Positions 51,991 to 61,264 are shown, counted from the stretch's first letter. The stretch: DNA of 64,000 bases from Arthrobacter_J sp038199985 (GCA_038199985.1 JBBPYK010000015.1:1-64000); one strand, 5' to 3'. Translations and numbers: made by a program. Notes: generated by a model not told the origin, from the letters alone.

Positions 51991-53331
51991 TTACACGGGC
52001 AGCCGGCGACTGTAGTCCAGGGTCAGTACGGAGATAGCCATGATTACTGCGGCACCAACGAAGTACAGCAGCGCCCAGGTGTAACCGCCGGTGGCTCCGA
52101 CGATGAGGCCAATGGCGATGGGCGTGATGAAGCCGTTGACGTTACCGGCGAGGTTCATGGCTCCGCCGAGGACGCCAGCGTTGGTTCGACCACCTAGCAG
52201 TGCGGGAATGCTCCAGAAGAGCCCCACCCAGCGGAGGAAGAACAAGACTACGGATAGGAGGACGACCGCAGTGATGGGGTCGCTGACTACTGTTACGCCG
52301 ATGAGGCCTGCGACAACGATGAGACTGGAAATTCCCAGGAGCGTCCGCATGACCAGGTTGGCTGCGGCGCCCTTTGCACGCCATGCGTCTGCGAGGAAGC
52401 CGCCGAGCAGCTCTCCGACGAAGCCCGCACCGAAGATGACGAACGTTCCCCAGCCCACTCCTGCGAGGTCAAATCCCTTGGCTTCGGACAGGTATAGCGG
52501 TCCCCAAGTCAGCAGTCCGTAAAAGACTCCGTTGAAGCCGAACCACCCGAAGCACATGGCCCAGAATGAGCGGAACCTGAGGTAGGGGAGGAGTCCACGC
52601 CGTCCGGTCGTGGCAGCGGCTGCATCTTCTTCCTCATGAGACGCTTCAATTAATGCCACTTCCGCGTCATTGGTCTTGTAGTGCTCCCGTGGGGTATCGC
52701 GAATGTACCGCCAGGCAAGGAATCCGAAGAGTGCTGTCGCAAGACCGGCCGCGATGAACGCTCCGCGCCATCCACCGGTAAGGCCGATCAGCCCTGCGAT
52801 GGCGATGCCACCAATACCGGCTCCAAGTGGTGCTCCAGCATCGAGAATAGTGGCGCCACGGCCGCGCTCGTTGGAAGCCATCCAGGTGGCATTGAGCTTG
52901 CCGCCGGCGGGCATGATGGCCGCTTCCGTTACGCCAATGGCGGCTCGCGTTGTAAAGAGGCTTGCGAAGTTCCAGGCTAGTCCTGAAGCCGCCGTGGCGA
53001 ATCCCCATCCGACGCAGGATACGGTGACCATTTTTCGCGGGCCGAGCCGGTCAATGAGCCATCCGGCTGGTACCTGCATCAGTGCATAGGCGAAGAAGAA
53101 GGCAGAGAGTAGCAGCCCGATAGCTTCTGGGGAGAGGTCGAATTCTTCTTGGATAAGAGGCATCGCTACAGAGATAGAGCCTCTATCAACGTAGTTCAGG
53201 GTGACAAGAACGAGAAGCAGCACGAACAGTTTCCAGCGGACTTTGGTCGGTTTGCTTTGGGTGGCTGTGGTCTGGGGCCGTTCCGTGGTGGCCGGAGGGG
53301 TACCTGCGGCTGATGGAGAGTTGTTGTCCAT
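51991..53331 (-). CDS. MFS transporter, anion:cation symporter (ACS)-like
   Basis: The 446-residue transporter has 12 predicted helices, motif A-like GWLIDRLGPRKMVTVSC, an RGSISVAMPLIQEEFDLSPEAIGLLLSAFFFAYALMQVPAGW N-terminal region and a central charged loop. This resembles glucarate/phthalate/tartrate permeases (ACS family), which carry organic anions with protons. It is the first gene of the hydantoinase operon and probably brings in its substrate. A perfect palindrome lies about 110 bases upstream. Confidence 0.9.
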   Translation of the reverse strand: MDNNSPSAAGTPPATTERPQTTATQSKPTKVRWKLFVLLLVLVTLNYVDRGSISVAMPLIQEEFDLSPEAIGLLLSAFFFAYALMQVPAGWLIDRLGPRKMVTVSCVGWGFATAASGLAWNFASLFTTRAAIGVTEAAIMPAGGKLNATWMASNERGRGATILDAGAPLGAGIGGIAIAGLIGLTGGWRGAFIAAGLATALFGFLAWRYIRDTPREHYKTNDAEVALIEASHEEEDAAAATTGRRGLLPYLRFRSFWAMCFGWFGFNGVFYGLLTWGPLYLSEAKGFDLAGVGWGTFVIFGAGFVGELLGGFLADAWRAKGAAANLVMRTLLGISSLIVVAGLIGVTVVSDPITAVVLLSVVLFFLRWVGLFWSIPALLGGRTNAGVLGGAMNLAGNVNGFITPIAIGLIVGATGGYTWALLYFVGAAVIMAISVLTLDYSRRLPV

Positions 53332-53436
53332 GGATATGAGTCCTTAGTACTCGCGGGCGAGTGAGCGACGCAGTTTAGGTGGGTGGAAAATAGTGGCTTT
53401 GCTTTGTGCTTCGAGGGTGAAGAAACACTCAGCAAC

Positions 53437-53448
53437 TTGGGATCCCAA
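53437..53448. promoter_or_regulatory. Palindrome TTGGGATCCCAA upstream of the MFS/hydantoinase operon
   Basis: This perfect 12-base palindrome lies 106 bases upstream of the MFS start. Its size and symmetry fit an operator of a GntR/FCD regulator. A second palindrome, ACGTG-AGG-CACGT, is at 53460-53472, nearer the divergent SDR gene. Confidence 0.5.
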
Positions 53449-53548
53449 ATAAACAATAAACGTGAGGCACGTCACTGTCAACAAGGAAGGCGGCGGTCGT
53501 GCGGGCTACTGTTGACGGATCAGTGCAGCGAAGCGTGAGGAGTTAGTC

Positions 53549-54358
53549 ATGAATCGAATCCAGGGCAAAGTGGCAGTGATTACCGGGGGCGCCAGCGGCA
53601 TTGGCCTTGCCGCGGCAAAGCTATTCGCCGCGGAGGGCGCGGCGGTAGTAATCGGCGACCTGAAGCAGGAGCAGGCAGAGTCCGCAGCGGCCGAAATCAC
53701 GGCAGCTGGAGGGAAGGCTATTGGTCTGGCCGTCGATGCCATGGACGAAGCGTCAATCATCGCCCTTGTCGAGGCAGCCGTGGACAAGTACGGGACACTG
53801 CACATCATGTGCAACCACGTTGGCGGCAGCAACCCTCGCAAGGACCTAGACCTCCTGCGGCTGGACATGGATGAGTTCGACAGAACCATGCGCCTCAACG
53901 TTCGCAGCACCGTTGTGGGCTCACGCGCTGCGCTGCCACACATCATCGCGGCTGGCGGCGGGTCCATCATCAACACTGCATCCGTGGGCGGGCTCTCCGG
54001 AGACTTCCTGCAGGTGGCCTACGGCACAGCCAAGGCGGCTGTCATTCGATTGACCCAGTACGTGGCAACTCAGTACGGCGAACAGAACGTGCGCTGCAAC
54101 GCAGTGGCCCCCGGAGCGGTGATGACCCCTGCACTGCGGGACAACCTGTCCGCTGATGCCATCGAATCCATCCGCGGCCACAACGCACTGCCATTCATCG
54201 GGGCAGCTGAGGACATCGCGCAAGCCATGCTGTACCTCGCATCCGATGAATCCCGCTATGTTACGGGGCAATGCCTCGTGGTGGACGGCGGAATGTCCAG
54301 CCATTCATCCATCGCCGAAGACCGGCGAGATCAGCTCCCCAAGACGCCTTCGTCCTAA
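53549..54358 (+). CDS. Short-chain dehydrogenase/reductase
   Basis: The 269-residue classical SDR has the NAD(P) motif TGGASGIGLAAAKLF, CNHVGG in place of the usual NNAG, catalytic serine in NTASVGG and the YGTAK catalytic pair, plus the C-terminal VTGQCLVVDGGMSSH. The CNHVG version is seen in levodione reductase-like and dehydrogenases of unknown substrate. GAGGAG precedes the ATG with good spacing. It is divergent from the hydantoinase operon. Confidence 0.9.
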   Translation: MNRIQGKVAVITGGASGIGLAAAKLFAAEGAAVVIGDLKQEQAESAAAEITAAGGKAIGLAVDAMDEASIIALVEAAVDKYGTLHIMCNHVGGSNPRKDLDLLRLDMDEFDRTMRLNVRSTVVGSRAALPHIIAAGGGSIINTASVGGLSGDFLQVAYGTAKAAVIRLTQYVATQYGEQNVRCNAVAPGAVMTPALRDNLSADAIESIRGHNALPFIGAAEDIAQAMLYLASDESRYVTGQCLVVDGGMSSHSSIAEDRRDQLPKTPSS

Positions 54359-54389
54359 AACCACGTATCTGCGCAGGAGGGATCAGCAC

Positions 54390-54797
54390 ATGACACGTGC
54401 AACCATCGACAAAGTGCGGCCAGCAAAAGTTCTTGGAATGCTGTCCGCTGTATCCCTCGTGATTGCAGGTGTTTACTACATTGTCTTGGTACCAGCGGGT
54501 GGAAGCTTCTACTCTACGATTGTCTTCTTCGCGCTCGCTCTTGGTGTGAGCCTGCTCTGGGCTGCGGTCGTTTGGCTCCCCTTATGGAAGCAAATGGTGC
54601 GCTGGGAAGTATCAGGCGTGCCTCGTATTGTCGCCATGTCTCTTGCCGGAGTTCTGCTGTCTGTTCCAGTCGGGATCATTGAGTACATCGCTGACCAATC
54701 GGTCTTGGTTGCCTTCTTTGCCGGTGTCTTCGGTACTGCAGCCGGTTTCATCGGCAGCACCTTCCTGGTTCTCATCCCTTCGCAACGCGCACAGTGA
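54390..54797 (+). CDS. Hypothetical four-helix membrane protein
   Basis: The 135-residue protein has four predicted membrane helices (near VLGMLSAVSLVIAGVYYIVLV, IVFFALALGVSLLWAAVVWLPLW, IVAMSLAGVLLSVPVGIIEYI and LVAFFAGVFGTAAGFIGSTFLVLI). AGGAGGGA at 54375-54382 lies before the ATG, which fixes the start. It follows the SDR gene by 31 bases and may be co-transcribed. I do not recognise the family. Confidence 0.82.
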   Translation: MTRATIDKVRPAKVLGMLSAVSLVIAGVYYIVLVPAGGSFYSTIVFFALALGVSLLWAAVVWLPLWKQMVRWEVSGVPRIVAMSLAGVLLSVPVGIIEYIADQSVLVAFFAGVFGTAAGFIGSTFLVLIPSQRAQ

Positions 54798-54815
54798 GTA
54801 CCTTCGTGCGAGGAG

Positions 54816-56423
54816 CTATCCCTGGCTCCGATACCGAATCGTGCCGCCGACGGCCGTGGCCAGCACGGGGATATCACGGAGTTCGGACGGGTTGACCAGG
54901 TACGGATCGGCCCCCAGAACGGTGAAGTCTGCCAGCATCCCCGGACGCAGACGGCCTTTGATTGATTCCTCACCGGAGGCGTGCGCTGGCCCGGTGGTGA
55001 ATCCGGCGATCGCCTCGGCCACGCTTAAACGCTCATCTGGCTGCCAGCCGCCGTCGGGCTCGTTGTCCTGATTCTGCCGGGTGACTGCTGCGTGGATCCC
55101 GTGGAGGGGGTTAGGTGGCGCGACGGGAGCGTCCGAACCGAAAGCCGGAATAGCGCCAGCGTCGATCAGTGACCGCCACGCGTAGGAGGCCAGATCACGG
55201 CCCGCAAACAGCGACGAGACCAACGCAATGTCCGCGGTGCAGTGTTGAGGTTGCATGGAGGGCACGACGCCGAGGCGCGCGAGCCGGTGCACATCCTCCG
55301 GCCGAAGGTGCTGAGTGTGCTCGATGCGGTGCCGTAGTTTTGCAGCTGACGCGGCGTCGTCGAGCGGGTGCAGAATCAGGTTCTCGTACGCGTCCAGGAC
55401 CAACTGGTTAGCGCGGTCGCCGATGGCGTGGGTGGCAACGGCGATACCAGCCCCGGCGGTGCGCCGGACCAAGGCCAGTAGGTCGCGATACGGGGTGACC
55501 TCGATGCCGCTATTGGCCTCGTCGCCGGGAAACGGTTGGTTCATGTGGCAGCTGTGCGAGCCCAACGCGCCGTCAGCAAAGAGCTTGACGGGACCGGTGC
55601 TCAGCCAGGCGTCGCCGTCGCCCGTGGCTCGCCCGGCATCAATAGCCGCCTCTAAACCCACCTGCGGAATGGATTTGTGCACGCGCAGCTGCTGGTCTCC
55701 GCTAGCGCGCAGGGAGCGGAAGGCTTGCTCGCATTCAGCGCCGTCAAAATCGTGCACACCGGTGAGCCCGACAGCGAGCATTCGGCGCTGAGCGTCTGCC
55801 AGAAGGCGTTCTAGACTGCCGGATTCGCTGCTGTGCATGATGGTTTTGAGTGGTTGGCAGGCTGCCTCGCGCAAGATGCCGGTGGGATGCCCATCGGCGT
55901 CGCGGACAATTTTGCCGCCGACAGGGTCCGGGGTGTGAGCGTCGATGCCGACGGCTGCCAGAGCTGCGGTGTTGGCCCAGAAAGTGTGTCCGTCAATGCT
56001 CGGTAACGCAGCGGGCCGCCCTCCGGTAGCAGCATCGAGCGCATATCGATCCGGCAAGACTGGCACATCCCAGGTGTTGTAGTCCCAGCGCCCTCCGAAC
56101 ACCCAGCCTGTTTTGGGTAGCGTGGCGGCATAATTGCGCACACGGGCCAGCGCGTCTTCCAGACTGACGGTGCCGCGCAGATCCAGGCCAGCGATTTCAC
56201 GGGCAAAGTTGGCGCTGTGGAAGTGCGCATCAGTCAGTCCTGGGATGACGGTAGCGCCTCCCAGATCAATGGTCTCAACCGTTCCAGCGGCGTGAGCGCG
56301 CAGATCCTGTTCGGTGCCGACGTCGAGAATCTGCTCACCCCGGGTCAGTAGCGCAGCGCTTTGAGGACGCTCGTCCCACTGCGTATGGAACGTGGCGTTG
56401 ACGTAAAGGTACTGCTGAAGCAT
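54816..56423 (-). CDS. Amidohydrolase family protein, YtcJ-like
   Basis: The 535-residue metal-dependent hydrolase has GGATVIPGLTDAHFHSANFAREIAGLDLRG near the N-terminus with the HxH-like motif, the central ATHAIGDRANQLVLDAYE and RIEHTQHLRPEDVHRLARLGVVPSMQPQHC, and the aspartate in FGSDAPVAPPNPLHGIHAAVTR. This is the YtcJ/exoenzyme regulatory group of amidohydrolases whose substrates are mostly unknown. AAGGA precedes the ATG. It converges with the membrane protein gene. Confidence 0.92.
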   Translation of the reverse strand: MLQQYLYVNATFHTQWDERPQSAALLTRGEQILDVGTEQDLRAHAAGTVETIDLGGATVIPGLTDAHFHSANFAREIAGLDLRGTVSLEDALARVRNYAATLPKTGWVFGGRWDYNTWDVPVLPDRYALDAATGGRPAALPSIDGHTFWANTAALAAVGIDAHTPDPVGGKIVRDADGHPTGILREAACQPLKTIMHSSESGSLERLLADAQRRMLAVGLTGVHDFDGAECEQAFRSLRASGDQQLRVHKSIPQVGLEAAIDAGRATGDGDAWLSTGPVKLFADGALGSHSCHMNQPFPGDEANSGIEVTPYRDLLALVRRTAGAGIAVATHAIGDRANQLVLDAYENLILHPLDDAASAAKLRHRIEHTQHLRPEDVHRLARLGVVPSMQPQHCTADIALVSSLFAGRDLASYAWRSLIDAGAIPAFGSDAPVAPPNPLHGIHAAVTRQNQDNEPDGGWQPDERLSVAEAIAGFTTGPAHASGEESIKGRLRPGMLADFTVLGADPYLVNPSELRDIPVLATAVGGTIRYRSQG

Positions 56424-56579
56424 CTCTGGTCCTTGGTGGATGTGTCATTCGTGTTCGCGCTCGTCCACTCTAAAGGGCGGCGCGAATGGCAATGGTGCCC
56501 TGTTCCCTGTCAGCCCTGCGCGATAGCCTTCACTTAACCTCAGAAGCAGGACTTGGCAGATGCGGGACAGGAGTTTGAT

Positions 56580-57536
56580 ATGAAACAGACCATCGGTAGA
56601 GGCTTGGCAGCGGGAGCGGCTGGGGTCACAGCATTGAACGCAGCCAGTTTTGTGGACATGTTGATTCGCGGGCGTCCGGGTAGTGAGGCCCCGGGGCGCT
56701 TGGTAGAGGAGCTTCTGCGCTGGGCGGACATCGACATTCCGGGCCGTGGGCAGGAAAAGGCCAATCGGCGCACAGCTCTGGGCGCCATCGCCGGTATCAA
56801 GGCAGGTCTTGGTGTGGGCATGCTGGCCGCAGCCGCGCGAAGTGCCGGTCTGAGAGTGCCCGCGCCCATCGGTGTAGCGCTAACCGGTGCAGCGGCCATG
56901 GCTGCCGCCGATGTGCCCCTCGCAAAGCTGAATATTACCGATCCGAGCACATGGTCCAGCAGAGATTGGACGGTCGACGTCGCCGGCCATTTTGCCTATG
57001 GCATGAGCGTTCATGCGGTACTGAACGCCACGGAACCTCCAATTGACCGTGAGGAGAAAATCCGACGGCGGGCGTCGCTGCCGTTGCTGGGCCGCTCGAT
57101 GATGTTGGGTGCGGCTACGGGCTCGCGAAGCACTTTAGCCTTCGCCGGTCCTGTGCTGGCCAAGAAACTCGGTGGTCGGAACAAGTCCTCGAGCAAAGTT
57201 GCCGGGATGACTGCGGTGGCTCTTGGGTCTGAGCTGTTCTTGGACAAGCTCCCCATGACGCCAAGCCGGTTGGGTAAATCCGGGCTTGCACCACGCTTCA
57301 TAGCTGCGGCCGGGGGAGCTGTTGCTCTGGCTCACCGGGACCGGTCGAACGCTGTTTTGCCCGTCTTTGCCTCTGCCCTCGGTGCGGCTGCAGGTTCCTT
57401 CGGCGGTGCTGCCTGGCGTGAGTACGCCCAGAAGCTCGGGTGGACATGGCAGGCAGCGCTCGCGGAAGACGTTCTGGCTGTAGGGCTTGCCGCAGGCGCC
57501 AGCTGGCCGACATCCGCGGAGAAGATCACCGCCTAG
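56580..57536 (+). CDS. Hypothetical membrane protein with DUF4126-like C-terminal half
   Basis: The 318-residue protein is rich in alanine and glycine with several weak helices. The C-terminal half (GSRSTLAFAGPVLAKKLGG, LGSELFLDKLPMTPSRLGKSGLAPRFIAAAGGAVALA, AAAGSFGGAAWREYA) resembles DUF4126, a membrane domain of unknown function. AGGAG lies six bases before ATG 56580, which fixes the start. It is 14 bases upstream of the acyl-CoA dehydrogenase gene and may be in the same transcript. The family assignment is a resemblance by eye. Confidence 0.75.
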   Translation: MKQTIGRGLAAGAAGVTALNAASFVDMLIRGRPGSEAPGRLVEELLRWADIDIPGRGQEKANRRTALGAIAGIKAGLGVGMLAAAARSAGLRVPAPIGVALTGAAAMAAADVPLAKLNITDPSTWSSRDWTVDVAGHFAYGMSVHAVLNATEPPIDREEKIRRRASLPLLGRSMMLGAATGSRSTLAFAGPVLAKKLGGRNKSSSKVAGMTAVALGSELFLDKLPMTPSRLGKSGLAPRFIAAAGGAVALAHRDRSNAVLPVFASALGAAAGSFGGAAWREYAQKLGWTWQAALAEDVLAVGLAAGASWPTSAEKITA

Positions 57537-57550
57537 CTAAGGACAGTGCC

Positions 57551-58741
57551 TTGACTACACCGAATATCAACAGCGACTACTTCCTTCTGGATGATGACCT
57601 GACAGATGGCGAGCGCGCACTTCGCGACACGGTGCGGACCTACGCTGAGGCGGAGATTCTGCCCATCATCAACGACTACTGGGAGCGGGCCGAGTTCCCG
57701 GCGGAACTGCTACCGGGCCTCGCGAAGCTGGGCATCATCGGCTCCACTATCGAGGGCTATGGGTGCCCCGGGCTGAGCCGTCGTGCCTCCGGCGTGGTTT
57801 CTCGGGAGATCGCCCGCGTGGACGGGTCGGTCAACACGTATATTGGTGTCCACTCGAGCTTGGGCATGGGTTCCATCAACATGCTCGGCAGTGATGAGCA
57901 GAAGCAGCGTTGGCTCCCTGCAATGGCGAAACTGGAGAAGACCGGCGCTTTTGCCTTGACTGAGCCCGAACACGGATCTGATTCGGTGGCGCTGGAAACC
58001 AGTGCCCGCCGCGACGGCGACAGCTACATCCTCACCGGTCACAAACGGTGGATCGGCAATGGTGATGCGGCCGACGTCGTTGTCATCTTTGCTCGAGACG
58101 AAGCGGACGCGAAGGTCAAGGCCTTCGTGATGGAGAAGGACGAGGACGGCGCATATCCGGCGGGGTATCGTCCCACCGTGATCACGGGGAAGATGGGCAA
58201 ACGCGCCATCCTGCAGTCCGACATAGTGATCGAGAATCTGCGCATTTCAGCGACGAATCGGTTGGAGCATTGTGACTCTTTCCACGACGTTTCGCGGGTG
58301 CTGACGGCCACGCGTGGGGGAGCGGCCTGGGAAGCCGTAGGCCATGGGATGGCGGCCTATGAAATCGCGGTGAGCTACGCGTTGGAACGCGAACAGTTCG
58401 GTCGGCCCATAGCCGCATTCCAACTGGTGCAGAACAAGCTGGCCAACATGCTGAGCGAACTCACCGCCATGCAGCTGATGTGTTATCGGATGACTGACCT
58501 GGCCGAGTCTGGACGGCTGACCGGAGCCATGGCGTCGATGGTCAAAATGGCCAACGCGCAGAAAGGCAAATGGATCTGCAGCGAAGCCCGCGACATTCTC
58601 GCCGGAAACGGCGTGCTGCTGGAGCGTCATATTGCCCGGCACCTCACGGACATGGACATTGTCAGCACGTACGAGGGCACGGATTCCATCCAGTCACTGC
58701 TGGTGGGCCGCGACATCACCGGCATCTCAGCCTTCAAATAA
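57551..58741 (+). CDS. Acyl-CoA dehydrogenase, glutaryl-CoA dehydrogenase-like
   Basis: The 396-residue enzyme has the FAD-binding FALTEPEHGSDSVALETSARRDGDSYILTGHKRWIGNG segment and the catalytic glutamate in YEGTDSIQSLLVGRDITG, at the position used by glutaryl-CoA dehydrogenases. The TTG start at 57551 (MTTPNINSDYF) follows AAGGAC by six bases. The next gene, a FadB-type fusion, starts 29 bases after the stop, so the pair can oxidise an acyl-CoA through enoyl- and 3-hydroxyacyl-CoA stages. The exact substrate is unclear. Confidence 0.9.
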   Translation: MTTPNINSDYFLLDDDLTDGERALRDTVRTYAEAEILPIINDYWERAEFPAELLPGLAKLGIIGSTIEGYGCPGLSRRASGVVSREIARVDGSVNTYIGVHSSLGMGSINMLGSDEQKQRWLPAMAKLEKTGAFALTEPEHGSDSVALETSARRDGDSYILTGHKRWIGNGDAADVVVIFARDEADAKVKAFVMEKDEDGAYPAGYRPTVITGKMGKRAILQSDIVIENLRISATNRLEHCDSFHDVSRVLTATRGGAAWEAVGHGMAAYEIAVSYALEREQFGRPIAAFQLVQNKLANMLSELTAMQLMCYRMTDLAESGRLTGAMASMVKMANAQKGKWICSEARDILAGNGVLLERHIARHLTDMDIVSTYEGTDSIQSLLVGRDITGISAFK

Positions 58742-58770
58742 CCCCCGCATCCGCACACGAGAGCGAGAAT

Positions 58771-60849
58771 ATGACTTCACAGCCAGTTTCTGTCCAGATT
58801 ACCGACGGCGTAGCGCACGTCCGCATGGATAATCCGCCCGTCAACGCGCTGGGTGTGGCCCTCCGCGAGGGACTCATGGACGCGCTCGCCGAGCTTGAAC
58901 ACAACGACGACGTCACCTCCGTTCTGCTGATCGGTCAGCCCAAAGCGTTCTCGGCTGGAGCGGACATCACCGAGTTCGGTACCGGCACCAGTTCACCGAC
59001 ACTGCCCGAGCTCGTGGCCCGTCTGGAGGACTTTCCGAAGCCTGTAGTTGCCGCGATTACCGGCGTCGCCCTCGGGGGAGGACTGGAACTCGCCATGGCC
59101 GCTCACGCCCGGGTCGCACTGCCGACGGCGAAGCTGGGTCTGCCCGAAATCAGTCTCGGTCTGATTCCCGGCGCCGGTGGTACGGGCAGGCTGCCGCGGC
59201 TCGTTGGGCCCCAACGGGCGCTGGAACTGATCCTCGGCGGGAAGCAAATTTCCGCGGAGGCTGCCCTGAAGGATGGGCTGGTGGATGCAGTGCTCGACGG
59301 CGTCAGTGGCTTCGAAACCGAAGCCGCCCGGTGGACTGCGGAGTTCGCCGCATCCGGTGAGCCTGTGCGAACGCAGGACCGGACCGACAAAATTGCTGAC
59401 GCCGCCGCGAAACCGGGAACCGTCGTCGAACTTGCAGCCACGGCACTGCGCAAGGTCAAGGATCCGTTTGCGGGCAAGGCTGCTGTGGAAGCGGTCACCG
59501 CGGGTATCGAGGAATCCTTTGAACGAGGCACCGTGGTGGAACGCGCGAAGTTCCAGGAGCGCCTGAAGAGTTCAGAGTCCGCCGCCCAGCGGTACTTGTT
59601 TGCCGCCGAACGCGCTGCCCGCAAACCCAGGAACCTGGATCCAGCCGCAGCCCGCGACGTGAAGCAGGCCGGCGTCGTCGGCGCTGGCACCATGGGTGGA
59701 GGAATTGCAATGGCCCTGGCTTCCGCTGGAATTCCGGTCACGGTAGTGGAAGCGCAGCAGGAAGCCCTCGAACGTGGACTGGGCATGATCGAGAAGAACC
59801 TTTCGGTTTCTGTTTCGCACGGCAGCCGAACAGAGAATCAGGCAGCGCAGCAGCGCGCCCTCATCACCGGAACCATGGAGTACGCGGATCTTGGGGACGC
59901 AGATCTGGTCATTGAGGCAGCGTTCGAGGATCTGCAGGTCAAGAAGGAGATCTTCGCGACGCTGGACCACAACGTGAAGCCGGAGGCAGTGCTTGCCACC
60001 AACACGTCCTACCTGAATATTGACGAGATTGCGGCCGGTACGGAACATGCTGAGCGCGTCCTTGGGATGCACTTCTTCAGTCCCGCCAACGTCATGCCGC
60101 TCGTGGAAGTGGTGCGCGGAGGGCAGACCAGTCCCGAAGCGCTCGCCACCGGATTCGCAACGGCTCGGCGAATCGGAAAAACGCCCGTCGTCGTCGGAGT
60201 CTGCCACGGTTTTGTGGGCAACCGGATGCTGGAAGTGCGCTCGCGGCAGGCCGAACAGCTCCTCCTCGAAGGCGCTCTGCCGTCTCAGGTGGATGATGTG
60301 CTGACCAACTTCGGGTTCCGTATGGGACCGTTTGCCATGGCCGACATGGCTGGTCTGGACATCGGCTGGCGTAACCGCAAAGCGCAGGGCACCACCGCGC
60401 CCATCGGCGATGCGCTGTGCGAAACGGGCCGCTACGGGCAGAAGACTGGCTCCGGTTACTACTCCTACGAGGGTCGCGAGCGCCGGAACGATCCCGCGGT
60501 CACTGAGATTATCGAACGGGTTTCGGCCGAGCACAATGTGACGCGGCGCGAGATCTCAAATGAAGAGATCCTCGAACGGTTACTCTTCCCCATGATCAAC
60601 GAAGGCGCCCGCATCCTGGAGGAAAAAATTGCGGACCGCGCCAGCGATATCGACGTGATCTGGGTCAAGGGGTACAACTGGCCCGCCTACCGTGGAGGCC
60701 CCATGTGGTACGCGGATCAGATGGGCGCGGCCGTCGTTGTCGAACGTCTGACGCACTACGCGGAGGCTACCGGCGATGCATCATTGCGGCCCGCGCAGGC
60801 TTTGCAGGAATCAGCCGACGGCGGCGTGAGCCTGACTGAAGGGGCTTAG
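58771..60849 (+). CDS. Enoyl-CoA hydratase/3-hydroxyacyl-CoA dehydrogenase fusion (FadB/FadJ type)
   Basis: The 692-residue protein has an N-terminal crotonase domain (AFSAGADITEFG, AAITGVALGGGLELAMAAHARVALPTAKLGLPEISLGLIPGAGGTGRLPRLVG) with the two catalytic glutamates, then an NAD-binding 3-hydroxyacyl-CoA dehydrogenase domain (GVVGAGTMGGGIAMALASAGIPVTVVE) and two C-terminal 3HCDH domains. It is close to the short FadB form of about 700 residues found in many actinobacteria. Its stop overlaps the stop of the convergent zinc-finger gene by four bases. Confidence 0.95.
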   Translation: MTSQPVSVQITDGVAHVRMDNPPVNALGVALREGLMDALAELEHNDDVTSVLLIGQPKAFSAGADITEFGTGTSSPTLPELVARLEDFPKPVVAAITGVALGGGLELAMAAHARVALPTAKLGLPEISLGLIPGAGGTGRLPRLVGPQRALELILGGKQISAEAALKDGLVDAVLDGVSGFETEAARWTAEFAASGEPVRTQDRTDKIADAAAKPGTVVELAATALRKVKDPFAGKAAVEAVTAGIEESFERGTVVERAKFQERLKSSESAAQRYLFAAERAARKPRNLDPAAARDVKQAGVVGAGTMGGGIAMALASAGIPVTVVEAQQEALERGLGMIEKNLSVSVSHGSRTENQAAQQRALITGTMEYADLGDADLVIEAAFEDLQVKKEIFATLDHNVKPEAVLATNTSYLNIDEIAAGTEHAERVLGMHFFSPANVMPLVEVVRGGQTSPEALATGFATARRIGKTPVVVGVCHGFVGNRMLEVRSRQAEQLLLEGALPSQVDDVLTNFGFRMGPFAMADMAGLDIGWRNRKAQGTTAPIGDALCETGRYGQKTGSGYYSYEGRERRNDPAVTEIIERVSAEHNVTRREISNEEILERLLFPMINEGARILEEKIADRASDIDVIWVKGYNWPAYRGGPMWYADQMGAAVVVERLTHYAEATGDASLRPAQALQESADGGVSLTEGA

Positions 60850-61208
60850 CGACGGCGGCTGCTAGCGCAGTCAATGCAGAGCCGGGTTTCCGGGCGAACC
60901 TCGAGGCGAGCGAGTGAAATCGGTCCGCCGCAGTGTTCGCAGATGTCGTAGGTTCCGTCCGCCACGCGTGTCAGTGCGTGCTGGAGATCAGTCAGACTGC
61001 GCTCTGCATCTTCGCGCAGTTTGACCTCCAGAGCCCGGTCCTGAGAAATGGTGGTGCCCTCTGGATCGTGTTCGTCGTCTTCGGTCGCGCCTGATCGCGC
61101 CTTGGTCAGTTCGTCGGTATGCCGGCCCGAGGCTTCCACCCGTGCATGGGTGTCGGCGATGCGAGCGTCGATGACTTGTTGAAAGCGTTCAGCGTCGGCT
61201 GCGTCCAT
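60846..61208 (-). CDS. DksA/TraR-family C4 zinc-finger protein
   Basis: The 120-residue protein has a coiled-coil N-terminal half and the C-terminal zinc finger CEHCGGPISLARLEVRPETRLCIDC with four cysteines, matching the DksA/TraR family that binds RNA polymerase. The start is ATG 61208 (MDAADAERFQQ); longer frames have no support. Actinobacterial members of this length are unassigned, and RbpA-like or DksA-like roles are both possible. The stop codon overlaps that of the convergent FadB-type gene. Confidence 0.9.
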   Translation of the reverse strand: MDAADAERFQQVIDARIADTHARVEASGRHTDELTKARSGATEDDEHDPEGTTISQDRALEVKLREDAERSLTDLQHALTRVADGTYDICEHCGGPISLARLEVRPETRLCIDCASSRRR

Positions 61209-61252
61209 GGCTCCATCAAAGCACGACCATACCGCCCAGGATTGATGTCGAG

Positions 61253-61258
61253 TAAAAT
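61253..61258 (+). promoter_or_regulatory. Candidate -10 for a leaderless mRNA (amidotransferase gene)
   Basis: TAAAAT is followed by exactly six bases and the ATG at 61265. No Shine-Dalgarno sequence is present. Confidence 0.55.
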
Positions 61259-61264
61259 CAGTCC

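Noticed and set aside
58570..58770. A longer start for the FadB-type fusion inside the acyl-CoA dehydrogenase gene
   Set aside because: The crotonase domain begins right after ATG 58771, and the upstream residues are the dehydrogenase gene in another frame.
59572..60534. A 320-codon minus-strand frame across the FadB-type fusion
   Set aside because: Shadow of the sense gene in a GC-rich sequence, without motifs.
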